Of a stretch of DNA of 64,000 nucleotides, positions 17,195 through 26,800 are shown one piece after another. The stretch is taken from the NCBI RefSeq assembly GCF_019635455.1, contig NZ_JAHBZJ010000003.1, positions 282,095-346,094 on the forward strand. Reading direction: 5' to 3'. Numbering within the stretch: the stretch's first letter is position 1; every line of letters starts with the position of its first letter. Below the pieces are notes generated by a model, which saw nothing but the letters and a program-made list of their open reading frames with translations, did not search any database and had not been told where the DNA came from. Source of the DNA: Sphingomonas sp. (GTDB lineage Bacteria > Pseudomonadota > Alphaproteobacteria > Sphingomonadales > Sphingomonadaceae). Both the position numbers and the translations under genes were made by a program.

Positions 17195-17943
17195 CGGACA
17201 TGTTCAGGACATTGGCGGCGCTGCTGGCGCTGCTCCTCCTCCCCTCCCCCGCAACGGCGCAACCGATGACCGAAGGCCAGACCCCACAACCCGCGATCGA
17301 GGCGGGCAACTATCCCTATCAGCTGTTCATCCCGCGCGGTTATAACGCCGACACGGCGAAACGCTGGCCGCTGCTGATCTTCCTGCATGGATCGGGCGAG
17401 CGCGGCGACGACATCGCCAAGGTGAAGGTGCATGGGCCGCCCAAGATCGCCGATCGCGACGGCGCCTTTCCGTTCGTCACCGTTTCGCCCCTGCTCGGCA
17501 CCGATCAGGACTGGGACATCGCCAGGCTCGACCGGCTGATGGATCATGTGATGCGCCGGCTGCGGATCGATCCGACGCGCGTCTATCTCACCGGGCTCAG
17601 CCGCGGCGGACATGCCACCTGGCGCTGGGCGCTGGCCGAACCGACCCGGTTCGCGGCAATCGCGCCGGTCGCCGGGCGCGGCGATCCGGGTGGCGCGTGC
17701 CGGATCATGGACCTTCCCGTCTGGGCCTTTCACGGCGACCGCGACGATGTCGTCCTGCCCGAAGGCAGTTTCGACATGGCGCGCGCGATCCGGGCCTGTG
17801 GCGGGCGCAAGGCGCGCCTCACCATCTATCCGGACCTGGGCCACAATGCCTGGGATCCGGCCTATGACGACCCCGCCCTCTACACCTGGCTGCTCGCGCA
17901 GCGTCTCGCCCCCGCCGGGGCAACCACCAAGGACAAGAAATGA
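17191..17943 (+). CDS. Secreted alpha/beta-hydrolase (esterase/PHB-depolymerase-like)
   Basis: A 250-residue exported serine hydrolase. A signal peptide ends near residue 24 (PSPATAQP). The nucleophile elbow GLSRGG lies at about residue 133, the oxyanion segment is IFLHGSGERGDD (about 65-76), the acid is expected in HGDRDDVVLP and the catalytic histidine in DLGHNAWDPAYDD. This layout matches the LpqC/esterase-D-like and phospholipase/carboxylesterase families that remove acyl groups from sugars. The substrate is unknown; within this operon an ester on a glycan is the natural guess. It overlaps both neighbours by ATGA. Confidence 0.85.
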   Translation: MTDMFRTLAALLALLLLPSPATAQPMTEGQTPQPAIEAGNYPYQLFIPRGYNADTAKRWPLLIFLHGSGERGDDIAKVKVHGPPKIADRDGAFPFVTVSPLLGTDQDWDIARLDRLMDHVMRRLRIDPTRVYLTGLSRGGHATWRWALAEPTRFAAIAPVAGRGDPGGACRIMDLPVWAFHGDRDDVVLPEGSFDMARAIRACGGRKARLTIYPDLGHNAWDPAYDDPALYTWLLAQRLAPAGATTKDKK

Positions 17944-19283
17944 CCGCCAGATTTCCCGAAAACTTCCTGTGGGGCGCGGCGACCGCCGCCTATCAGATCG
18001 AAGGATCGCCGCTCGCCGACGGCGCCGGCGCCAGCATCTGGCAGCGGTTCAGCCACGATCCGCGCCTGATGGCGGTAAAGGGCGATACCGGCGATATCGC
18101 CTGCGATCATTATCATCGCATGCCGTCCGACGTTGCATTGATGAAGTCGCTCGGGCTTCAGGCCTATCGGTTCAGCGTCGCCTGGGGCCGGGTTCTGCCG
18201 GAAGGGACCGGTCGCGTGAACGCCGCCGGCCTCGATTTCTACGACAGGCTGGTCGATGAACTGCTCGGCCATGGTATCGAACCGCTGTTGACGCTGCATC
18301 ACTGGGACCTGCCCGCCGCGCTGGACGATCGCGGCGGCTGGCTCAACCGCGACAGCGCGGACTGGTTCGCCGATTATGCCGAAGTCCTCTATCGGCGGCT
18401 CGACGGCCGGGTGAAGAAATGGGTGACGCTCAACGAACCATGGGTCATCACCGATGGCGGTTATCTGCACGGCGCGCTGGCGCCCGGTCACCGCAACATG
18501 TTCGAAGCGCCGATCGCCAGCCACAATCTCATGCGCGCGCACGGCGCGGCGGTGCAACGCTATCGGGAGGTCGGCGCGCACGAAATCGGGCTGGTCGTCA
18601 ACATCGAACCCAAATATCCCGCCAGTGACAGTGCCGAGGATGTCGCCGCGACCGCCCGCGCGCACGCCTATATGAACCGCCAATATCTCGATCCCGCGCT
18701 CAAGGGCAGCTATCCCGAGGAGCTGAAAGAGATCTTCGGCGAGGCGTGGCCCGACTGGCCGGCCGGGGACATGGATCAGATCTGCCAGCCGGTCGATTTC
18801 ATCGGCATCAACTATTACACGCGCAACGTCGTGCGGAACGATCCCGCGCAATGGCCGCTGCGCGCGTCGATGGTGAAACAGGACGCGACCCACACCACGA
18901 CCGACTGGGAGGTGTACCCCCCCGCGCTCACCGACCTGCTGGTCTGGTTCCGCGATACCTATGGCGAGATTCCGCTCTACATTACCGAAAACGGCGCCGC
19001 CTTTTACGATCCGCCGCGCGCGGGGCCGGACGGCATCGACGATCCGCTACGCGTCGATTACCTTCACTCCCACCTCAACGCGATTGCCGATGCGATCGCA
19101 AAGGGGGTGGACGTGCGCGGCTATATGGTCTGGTCGCTCTTCGACAATCTTGAATGGTCGCTCGGCTATTCGAAACGCTTTGGAATCGTTCATGTCGATT
19201 ATGCCAGCCAGACGCGGACGCCGAAGCGCAGCGCCCGTTTCTACGGCCAGGTGATCGCGAGCAACGGCGGGAACCTCGCATGA
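17940..19283 (+). CDS. Beta-glucosidase, glycoside hydrolase family 1
   Basis: A 447-residue retaining beta-glycosidase. The acid/base E166 lies in TLNEPW and the nucleophile E350 in YITENG; the N-terminal signature FLWGAATAAYQIEGS is also present. There is no signal peptide, so it acts in the cytoplasm on disaccharides delivered by the ABC importer, releasing glucose from beta-glucosides. The aglycone and linkage preference cannot be read from the sequence. It overlaps the esterase gene upstream and the EEP gene downstream by ATGA. Confidence 0.96.
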   Translation: MTARFPENFLWGAATAAYQIEGSPLADGAGASIWQRFSHDPRLMAVKGDTGDIACDHYHRMPSDVALMKSLGLQAYRFSVAWGRVLPEGTGRVNAAGLDFYDRLVDELLGHGIEPLLTLHHWDLPAALDDRGGWLNRDSADWFADYAEVLYRRLDGRVKKWVTLNEPWVITDGGYLHGALAPGHRNMFEAPIASHNLMRAHGAAVQRYREVGAHEIGLVVNIEPKYPASDSAEDVAATARAHAYMNRQYLDPALKGSYPEELKEIFGEAWPDWPAGDMDQICQPVDFIGINYYTRNVVRNDPAQWPLRASMVKQDATHTTTDWEVYPPALTDLLVWFRDTYGEIPLYITENGAAFYDPPRAGPDGIDDPLRVDYLHSHLNAIADAIAKGVDVRGYMVWSLFDNLEWSLGYSKRFGIVHVDYASQTRTPKRSARFYGQVIASNGGNLA

Positions 19284-20149
19284 CCCGCCTGTGGCACCGC
19301 GCGGCGGCGCTGCTCGCCATCCTGCTCGCACTGCCTGCGCTGGCGCAGAACCGCGCGACGCCGCTCGCGGTGATGACGTACAACATCCGGCTCGATCTCG
19401 CATCGGACGGACCCGACGCCTGGCCGCACCGGCGCAAGGCGCTGACCAGCCTCGTCGCCTATTACGCGCCCGACATCATCGGGATGCAGGAGGTGCTGAA
19501 ACGTCAGAAGGACGCGATCGAGGCGGACCTGCCCGGCTATCGCTTCGTCGGGGCCGGGCGCGATGACGGCCGGGAGGGCGGCGAATATTCGCCGGTCGGC
19601 TATCGGGCGGACCGGTTCACCCTGCTCGCCTCCGGCACCTTCTGGCTGTCCCCCACCCCCGATCGTCCGGGCAAGGGATGGGACGCGGCCTATCCGCGCA
19701 TCGCCAGCTGGGCGCAGCTGCGCGATCGCCGCACCGGGCGCGCCGTGCTGGCGGTGAACACCCATCTCGATCATATCGGCCCGATCGCGCAGCTGGAGGG
19801 CGCGCGGCTGATCCGCAGCTGGATCGCGACCCACCGCAGAGCGGGGGAGCCGGTCGTCCTGACCGGAGACTTCAACAGCCCGATCGGCAGCCCGCCCTAT
19901 GCGGCGGTGGGCGAGAGCGGCATGCTGCGCGACACCCAGATGCTCAGCCGCACCCCGCATTTCGGCCCGCTCGGCACCTTCAACGCGTTCAAGATCGAAC
20001 AGGCGCAGGACAGCCCCATCGACCATATCTTCGTCAGCGACGGCATCACCGTGCTGCGCCACGCGACGCTGACGCAACAGGATGGTGGCCGGTTGCCGTC
20101 CGATCACTATCCGGTGCTGGCGAGCCTGTGCATCGGCCGGGCCTGCTGA
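19280..20149 (+). CDS. Exported endonuclease/exonuclease/phosphatase (EEP) family protein
   Basis: A 289-residue metal-dependent phosphodiesterase- or phosphatase-type protein. A signal peptide ends near residue 22 (ALPALAQNR). The EEP signatures are MTYNIRLDLASDG, then IIGMQEVLKRQKD (metal glutamate), NTHLDHIG, LTGDFNSPIGS and the C-terminal SDHYPVLA. The family hydrolyses phosphodiesters or phosphomonoesters with magnesium. Export argues against DNA repair. In this sugar operon it may remove a phosphorylated substituent from a glycan, but that is inference. It overlaps the GH1 gene by ATGA. Confidence 0.88.
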   Translation: MTRLWHRAAALLAILLALPALAQNRATPLAVMTYNIRLDLASDGPDAWPHRRKALTSLVAYYAPDIIGMQEVLKRQKDAIEADLPGYRFVGAGRDDGREGGEYSPVGYRADRFTLLASGTFWLSPTPDRPGKGWDAAYPRIASWAQLRDRRTGRAVLAVNTHLDHIGPIAQLEGARLIRSWIATHRRAGEPVVLTGDFNSPIGSPPYAAVGESGMLRDTQMLSRTPHFGPLGTFNAFKIEQAQDSPIDHIFVSDGITVLRHATLTQQDGGRLPSDHYPVLASLCIGRAC

Positions 20150-20151
20150 CG

Positions 20152-22302
20152 ATGTGGCGGCTGGCGGCGCTGGCGTGGGCGGCCTTGCTCGCTGCCTGCG
20201 CGCCGCTGCAAGCCGGGCCGCGATCGGCGGCGGCCGCCGGACGGACGATCACCGATCTCGCTTCGGGATGGCAGTTCCGGTTCGACGATGCGCTGTCCCC
20301 CGAAACCGCCGGCCCCTCCACCGCGTCGTGGGACCCGGTTACCCTGCCGCATAGCTGGAACCGGCTGGGCGAATATCGCATCGGCCGCACCACCGCGACC
20401 GACAATCGTCAGGGCAAGGGGTGGTATCGACGGTCCATCGACGGACGCACCCTGCCGCGCGGAAAACGGCATGTCATCGAGTTCGAGGGCGTCGGCAATA
20501 TCGCCGATCTGTGGGTGAACGGTCGCCATGCCGGCCATCATGCCGGCGCCTTTTCCCGCTTTCGGTTCGATATCACCGACCTGCTCGACCCCGATCGCAC
20601 GAACCTTATCCTGCTGCGCGCGGACAACAGCGCGCCGGCCCCCGACAGCACGACCAGGAACGTCATCCCGCTGCTGGGCGACTTCTTCATCCATGGCGGA
20701 ATCTATCGCCCCGCCCGGCTGATCCATGTGCCGGCCAGCCATATTGCGCTCGACGACTTCGGCGGGCCGGGCGTTTATGCCGACAGCCATGTCGATGGCG
20801 ATGGCACGGGCCGGATTTCATCGCGCGTGATGCTCACCGGTGCCGCATCCGGGCAACACATGGTCGCGCTGCTCCACGATGCGGCGGGACGGATCGTGGC
20901 CCGATCGGCGCAAGCGGTGGCCCCGGGCGAGCGACAGGTGGCGCTGAGCCTCGCGCTGCCGGCCGCGCGGCGCTGGAACGGGCGCGCGGACCCCTATCTC
21001 TACCGGCTCGAAACCCGGCTGGTCACAGGCGGAAGGACACTCGATTCGGTCACCGTGCCGATCGGCTTTCGCGACGTGCGCATCGATGCGGCGACCGGCT
21101 TCTGGCTCAACGGGCGGCATGTCGCGCTGCACGGCGTATCGCGCCATCAGGACGATCTGGGCAAGGGCTGGGCCTTGTCGCCGGCGGATCACGCGCGCGA
21201 CATGGCCTTGATCGCGGAAATGGGCGCGAACACCGTGCGCTTCGCCCATTATCAGCACGCCGAAGACTGGTTCGACCTTGCCGACCGTTATGGCATGGTC
21301 GTCTGGGCCGAGGCGCCGCTGGTCAACAAGATCGCCTTTGGCGATGCGCCGGCATCGCCCGAACTGGTCGCGAACGCGCGGCAGCAGCTGATCGAACTCA
21401 TTCGCCAGAACTACAACCACCCCTCGGTCGTCACATGGGGCATCGCGAACGAGATCGATATCGACCTCGCCTTTGGCCGGCTTGGGCCGCGGGCAGATCC
21501 CCGGCCACTGCTGCGCGAACTCGACGCTCTCGCCCATGCGGAGGATCGCACCCGCCCCACGGTGCTCGCCGATTGTTGTGAGGGGACGCCGGGCGACAAG
21601 GTTCCCTATCTCGCGCCGCTGACCGGTCAGGCGGACCTGATCGGTTATAATCGATATTATGGCTGGTATTACGGGAAGGTCGATGACCTTGGCCCGCATC
21701 TCGATGCCATGCACGCCCGCTATCCCGGCGTGCCGATATCGGTGAGCGAATATGGCGCCGGCGCGGCGCTCAGCCAGCATGTCGAAAATCCCGGGACATG
21801 GCGGATCAACGCCGGCGGTCGCCCGCATCCCGAGGAGTTTCAGAGCTGGCTTCACGAACGCAGCTGGCCGCAACTGCGTGCGCGACCCTATCTGTGGGCG
21901 AGCTGGATCTGGAACATGTTCGATTTCTCTTCGCGCGTCCGGCAGGAGGGCGACGCCACCGACATCAACGACAAGGGGCTGGTGACCTTTGACCGCAAGG
22001 TAAGGAAGGACGCGTTTTTCTATTACAAGGCACAGTGGAGCGACACGCCGGTCCTCCACATCAACAGCCGGCGCTGGCGCATCCGAACCGATCCGCTGAC
22101 GTCGATCCGACTCTACAGCAACGCGCCCAGCGTCCACGTCGCCCTGAACGGCAGGTCGCTGGGCAATGTCCCGTGCATCGACCGGGTGTGCGCCGTCGCC
22201 CAAATCCGCCTGGCTGAGGGTGCCAATCGCGTCGAGGCCAGCGCCCGGTTCGGATCACGGATCCTGCGGGACAGGGTCGAGTGGACGTTGCGCCCGCAGT
22301 GA
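20152..22302 (+). CDS. Glycoside hydrolase family 2 lipoprotein (beta-galactosidase-like)
   Basis: A 716-residue retaining beta-glycosidase. The N-terminus has a lipoprotein signal with lipobox LLAAC, placing it in the periplasm or outer membrane. Sugar-binding and immunoglobulin-like domains come first (about 30-310), then the catalytic barrel with acid/base E434 in WGIANEID and nucleophile E533 in SVSEYGAG, then a C-terminal beta domain. GH2 members act on beta-galactosides, beta-glucuronides, beta-mannosides or other beta-links, and the exact activity is undetermined. It is the last gene of the operon. The GH144-like gene on the other strand ends 3 bases away. Confidence 0.9.
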   Translation: MWRLAALAWAALLAACAPLQAGPRSAAAAGRTITDLASGWQFRFDDALSPETAGPSTASWDPVTLPHSWNRLGEYRIGRTTATDNRQGKGWYRRSIDGRTLPRGKRHVIEFEGVGNIADLWVNGRHAGHHAGAFSRFRFDITDLLDPDRTNLILLRADNSAPAPDSTTRNVIPLLGDFFIHGGIYRPARLIHVPASHIALDDFGGPGVYADSHVDGDGTGRISSRVMLTGAASGQHMVALLHDAAGRIVARSAQAVAPGERQVALSLALPAARRWNGRADPYLYRLETRLVTGGRTLDSVTVPIGFRDVRIDAATGFWLNGRHVALHGVSRHQDDLGKGWALSPADHARDMALIAEMGANTVRFAHYQHAEDWFDLADRYGMVVWAEAPLVNKIAFGDAPASPELVANARQQLIELIRQNYNHPSVVTWGIANEIDIDLAFGRLGPRADPRPLLRELDALAHAEDRTRPTVLADCCEGTPGDKVPYLAPLTGQADLIGYNRYYGWYYGKVDDLGPHLDAMHARYPGVPISVSEYGAGAALSQHVENPGTWRINAGGRPHPEEFQSWLHERSWPQLRARPYLWASWIWNMFDFSSRVRQEGDATDINDKGLVTFDRKVRKDAFFYYKAQWSDTPVLHINSRRWRIRTDPLTSIRLYSNAPSVHVALNGRSLGNVPCIDRVCAVAQIRLAEGANRVEASARFGSRILRDRVEWTLRPQ

Positions 22303-22305
22303 CGC

Positions 22306-23805
22306 TCAGCGCTGCCGGTCGAGCCAGCCGCCCTTGAACCCGATCCGTTTCAGCCCGCGCACGATATGCGGGTTTTTGCGCATCGTCTTCCACACCAGGC
22401 CGCTGCGGTGGTTCTCCATCATCGCCAGGATCGGTCCCTGGTCGATGCCAAGATAGTCGTTCGCGACCCAGCCCGTTTTCTGGCTCACCACCCCGGTCCG
22501 GTTGCGCTCATCAAGAAAGGTGTAGCTGGGGTTGAACGCGTCCTTGAACCCATATCGGGCATAGAGCCATTCGCCATAGGTCGCGCGCATCGCCATCAGC
22601 GCGGGAATCGTCACTTCGGGGGCAAAGGCGACCGATCCCCCCGCTGCCGTCGGCACGACGGTGCCGTCGTCCACCACGCGCGTCGCGCTGACGCCACGCG
22701 CGGAATAGCCCATGAATGTGCGCGGAATGCCGTTCACGCTGTATTTGTCCTTGGAATAGCCGGGGCCGTCCGACGCGGTCCAACCCCAGATATCGGCGCT
22801 ATAGCCAACCCATTTGTTCGGATTGTCGGCGCCATAGGCACGCTGCGCCAGCGTCGCGCGGCGGCTGTTCTCGAAATAGTCGATCCCCTTCTTCGCCATG
22901 AAGGCGTCGCGGATGCCGCGGAAATCGACCCAGACATGGCTGTATTGATGACCGAACAGCGGCTCGAATTGCAGGAACTCCTGGCCGTAATATCGGCCCC
23001 AGTCCCGTTCGAGATGCGCCGCCCACCCCTTGTCCCACGCGCCCTTGTCCAGCGGGTGCGTGGGTGAGCCGAGCGCCAGGATATAGACCAGCATCCCCTC
23101 ATTATAGCCGACCCAGTCATGCGTCCCGAAATCGCCGCCATTGCCACGTTCGGGATACCATCCCATCGCGATCGATTCCGGCCCTCCGCCATTGCCGGAG
23201 GGGATGGCGCTGTTCCGCCGCTGAACGAACGTCCAGTCGACGCGACCGTAGATCTTTTCGGCCAGATCGCGGATTTCCGCCTCGACCGGATCGGCGCGGT
23301 CGAAATAGCTCTGCGCGAACAGCACCCCGCCCAGCAGCAACGTCGTATCGACCGTCGACAGTTCGGTCTTGCCGTGGCGGGTGCCGTCGGCATTCTTGAG
23401 GAAGTGGTAGAAAAAGCCCTTATATCCGGCCACGCCGGTCGTTTCCGGTCCCTGCGGCGCGTTCCAGTAAAAGCGCAGGCAATCGCGCGTGCGCGCCGCC
23501 GCATCGGCACGGCTGACATAGCCGCGCTCCGCCCCGATCCCATAGGCGGTCAGCGCAAAACCCGTTGCGGCGATGCTGGAGAAGGGGTTGCTGGGCCAGC
23601 GATCGGGGGCAAGGCAGCGCGTGGTATCGGTCGTATCCCAGAAATAGGCGAAGGTCCGCCGGGTCAGATCCTCGGAAAACGCGGCGGCATCGGTGCCAGC
23701 GGGTGCGGCGGGTCCGGCGGCCGGCCCCACATCTCCCCCGGTCATCGTCGAACAGGCAGCAAGCGGCAGCGCCGCGAAGCCGAGCAGGGCGGACCGAAGG
23801 GACAT
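22306..23805 (-). CDS. Glycoamylase-family lipoprotein, GH144-like (putative endo-beta-1,2-glucanase)
   Basis: A 499-residue exported protein with lipobox LAAC near residue 18. It matches the glycoamylase (PF10091, formerly DUF2329) family, with YNEGMLVYILALGSPTHPLD and GHQYSHVWVDFRGIRD as its strongest segments. Characterised members of this family form GH144 and include the endo-beta-1,2-glucanase of Chitinophaga. The name glucoamylase in databases is not evidence of alpha activity. ATG 23805 has a good ACAGGAG site and fits the lipoprotein signal; a start at 23823 is rejected. A strong terminator lies directly upstream, between this gene and the TonB receptor. Confidence 0.8.
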   Translation of the reverse strand: MSLRSALLGFAALPLAACSTMTGGDVGPAAGPAAPAGTDAAAFSEDLTRRTFAYFWDTTDTTRCLAPDRWPSNPFSSIAATGFALTAYGIGAERGYVSRADAAARTRDCLRFYWNAPQGPETTGVAGYKGFFYHFLKNADGTRHGKTELSTVDTTLLLGGVLFAQSYFDRADPVEAEIRDLAEKIYGRVDWTFVQRRNSAIPSGNGGGPESIAMGWYPERGNGGDFGTHDWVGYNEGMLVYILALGSPTHPLDKGAWDKGWAAHLERDWGRYYGQEFLQFEPLFGHQYSHVWVDFRGIRDAFMAKKGIDYFENSRRATLAQRAYGADNPNKWVGYSADIWGWTASDGPGYSKDKYSVNGIPRTFMGYSARGVSATRVVDDGTVVPTAAGGSVAFAPEVTIPALMAMRATYGEWLYARYGFKDAFNPSYTFLDERNRTGVVSQKTGWVANDYLGIDQGPILAMMENHRSGLVWKTMRKNPHIVRGLKRIGFKGGWLDRQR

Positions 23806-23821
23806 GCGATACTCCTGTAAC

Positions 23822-23864
23822 AAAAAAAGGGGCGCGCGGTCAGCAAGCTATGACCGCGCGCCCC
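23822..23864 (-). terminator. Strong intrinsic terminator after the TonB receptor gene
   Basis: Read on the minus strand, a perfect 14-bp stem (arms 23829-23842 and 23851-23864, loop of 8) is followed by seven Ts at 23822-23828. It is placed 16 bases after the receptor stop codon and about 17 bases before the GH144-like start. Little room remains for a separate promoter, so the downstream gene probably depends on read-through. Confidence 0.85.
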
Positions 23865-23880
23865 GAACTGAACGGTCAGC

Positions 23881-26800
23881 TTAGAACGAGAAGCCGGCCG
23901 AGAACTTGAACGTCCGCATCGGATAGCCACCGACCGAATAACCGCTCAGATCACCGAACGTGCCGTTCTGGCCCGGGTTGATCGTCTTGTTGTTCGAATC
24001 GAACAGCGGGGTCGGATTGGTGTCGTTCGCGTTGGTGTTGTACTGCGTATAGTTACGCTCGTTCAGCACGTTCAGCACATCGACGCGGAACCGCACGCGG
24101 GTGTTCGACGTGATGAACGGCAGCGTGACATATTTGGTCAGCGCCAGGTCGATCTGACGCTGCGCCCACACATCGCCCAGGATGAACGGCTGGCGGTTGT
24201 TGCCTTCCGTCCCGACGACGATGCGCTTGCCATTTCCGTCGTTCGCGAACGCCGTCATGTACGGCGGCGACGACAGGGTGAGCTTGCCCGACAGGGTGAA
24301 CTCGAACGGCAGATCGACGCTGCCCGCCGCGACGAAGCGATGCTTCGGCACGCCCGACGAACGCATGGTCGGATAATCGTCGACCGACGGGAAGTCGAGC
24401 GCGAAGGTCTGGCCAAAGGCGCGGTTTTCGGTCGCCTGGGTATAGGTATAGGTCGCCGTCAGGCTCCACGGCGAGGTCGGCGTGTAGCGCTTGTTCAGCT
24501 TGAAATAGGCCGTGTCCGCGCTCGTCTCGAGACCATTGGTGCCGATGATGATCGAACCGCGTCCCGGAGGCGCGCTGCCGAACGGCGAGCTCTGATTGCC
24601 GGTCGACTGGAAGAACTGGCCGTTCGCCAGTCGGTTGCCGAGCAGCAGCGCAAAGCCGTCATGGCTTTCGACATGGCTGTAGCCGACTTCCAGCTCGAGC
24701 AGGCTGCTCACGCGACCGCGCAGACCCAGGCTGAACTGATCCGAATACGGAACCTTCAGATCGTTGGTGAAGAAGCGCAGTTCCGACCCGCCAAGCGCAC
24801 CGACCGACTGGACGAGCTGCGCACGACCCGCTTCGGTGAGATAGATCGGATTCCACACGACGCAGGTCGAGCTGGGCGTGCAGTTGTTGCGGGTATCGCC
24901 CGGCACCTGGAAATTGAAGGTACGCGTCGAATAGGACCCGACCTGCACTTCCTGTTGCAGGAAATCGAACTGGTTGCGGTCGTACGAACGGCCATAGCCA
25001 CCGAACAGCACCCACTTCGCCGCATCGTCCAGCTCGTAGCTGAAGCCGATACGCGGCTGGAACGCGCCGAGGAACGTCTTCCGCTGCGTACCGTCGGTGA
25101 AATAGTCCGAAATGTTATAGTCGGCGTTGACGAGGTTCGGATAGTTCGCGGCGGAAACGGCGTTCTTCGACGCCTGGGTCGTCACGAAGTTGATGTACGA
25201 CGGCGTGCGATCATAGTCCCAGCGGATACCGGCATTGATCGTCAGGCGATCGTTCACTTCCCAATCGTCCTGAACGTACAGGCCGAGCTGGAAGTTCTTC
25301 GACACCACTTCCGGGCTGCCACCCAGGCCCGAATTGAACCCGAACTGCACCCGATAGGGAACCTGGTCGTTCCACGTCCCGGTCAGGTTCTGCGCGGTCG
25401 GATTATACTGGGTGTTATACTCATAGGCGGCGTTGAACAGGTTCTGCTGCAACGTGCGCAGCGTGACCCACTTCGCCTTCACACCGGCCTTGATCGTGTG
25501 GCCTTCATATTTGGTGTAGGTGAAATCGTCCTGGAGGCCCCAACCCTTCTGGCCCTTGTCCTGATAGTTGGCACCGCCGCCGGTGCGGAAGATCTGCGCG
25601 TTGTTGGCGTCGCGGAAGATCGAGCTGTTCGCGAACACCCGGGGAGTGGGCGACCAGCGCGCATCCTCATAGGTGACCTTGAAATCATTCACCCAATTGT
25701 CGGCGGTATGTTCCCACCGTGCCAGGCCGCGATACTCGTCCACGTTCGAATCGATCGAGTTGCTGCGCAGGTTCGACCCCGAGTTCAGGCCCTCGCCGGT
25801 TTCGATACGCACCTTGCCCGACAGTTCGATCAGGTCGGATGTGGTCGGCGAGAAGGTCAGCTTGCCGAAATACAGGTCCTCGTTGAACACGCGGTTGGTC
25901 GAACCGAATTCGCCGAGATAGCTGGTCGGAATATTCTGGGTATTGTTCGTCGTACCCGGCAGGATATCGACCGGAACCTGCTGGCGCTTGCCTTCGTAGC
26001 TGACGAAGAAGTGCAGCAGATCCTTGACGATCGGACCGCCGAGCGAGCCACCGAACTGGAAGTCGCGGGTCTTTGCCTTGCCCGTGGTTCCCATCAGTTC
26101 AACCGGCGTCGCTTCGCGCAGATGCTGGTCGGTATAGTCGATGAAGCCTTCGCCGTGGAAGGTGTTCGTCCCCGACTTGGTCACCGCGGTAATCGCGACC
26201 GAGCTGACCTGATCGAACTCCGCCTTGTAGTTGGAGCTGATGACGCGATATTCGCCCACCGCCAGCTGCGGGAACGGGTTGCCCTGCGTCGAATCCTGCC
26301 CGGTCACGCCATTCTTGAGGACGTAATCCTTCTGGCCGACGCCATCGATGAAGATGTTGACCGTGCGGCTGTCCTGCGCACCGCCTTGCAGGCGCGACTG
26401 GCCGTTGGAACCGGTGACGAACTGCACGCCCGGCGCCAGATCGGCGAAGGCGAGGAAGTTGCGGTTGACCTGGGGCAGCTGCTCGATGTCGCGCTGCGTG
26501 ATGTTCACGCCGACTTCGCCGCCTTCCATGGTGCGAATGCGGCTGCCGGTCACGATGATGCCTTCATCCCCGCCGGCGGCGGTCGTCGGGGCGGGCGCCG
26601 ACAGGTCGAAGTCGAGAACCGCGTCCTGCGCGACCGACAGGCGGAACTCGTCGGTGCGGCGCACGCCGTTCGGCGTCGTGACTTCCAGGCGATAGGTCCC
26701 GGGCGGCAGCGAGGCGATGTTGTAGGTGCCGTCCGTACCCGCGGTGACGCTGCGCGTCAGGCCGGTATCGACGTTGATCGCGGTCACCTGGCTCACGCCG

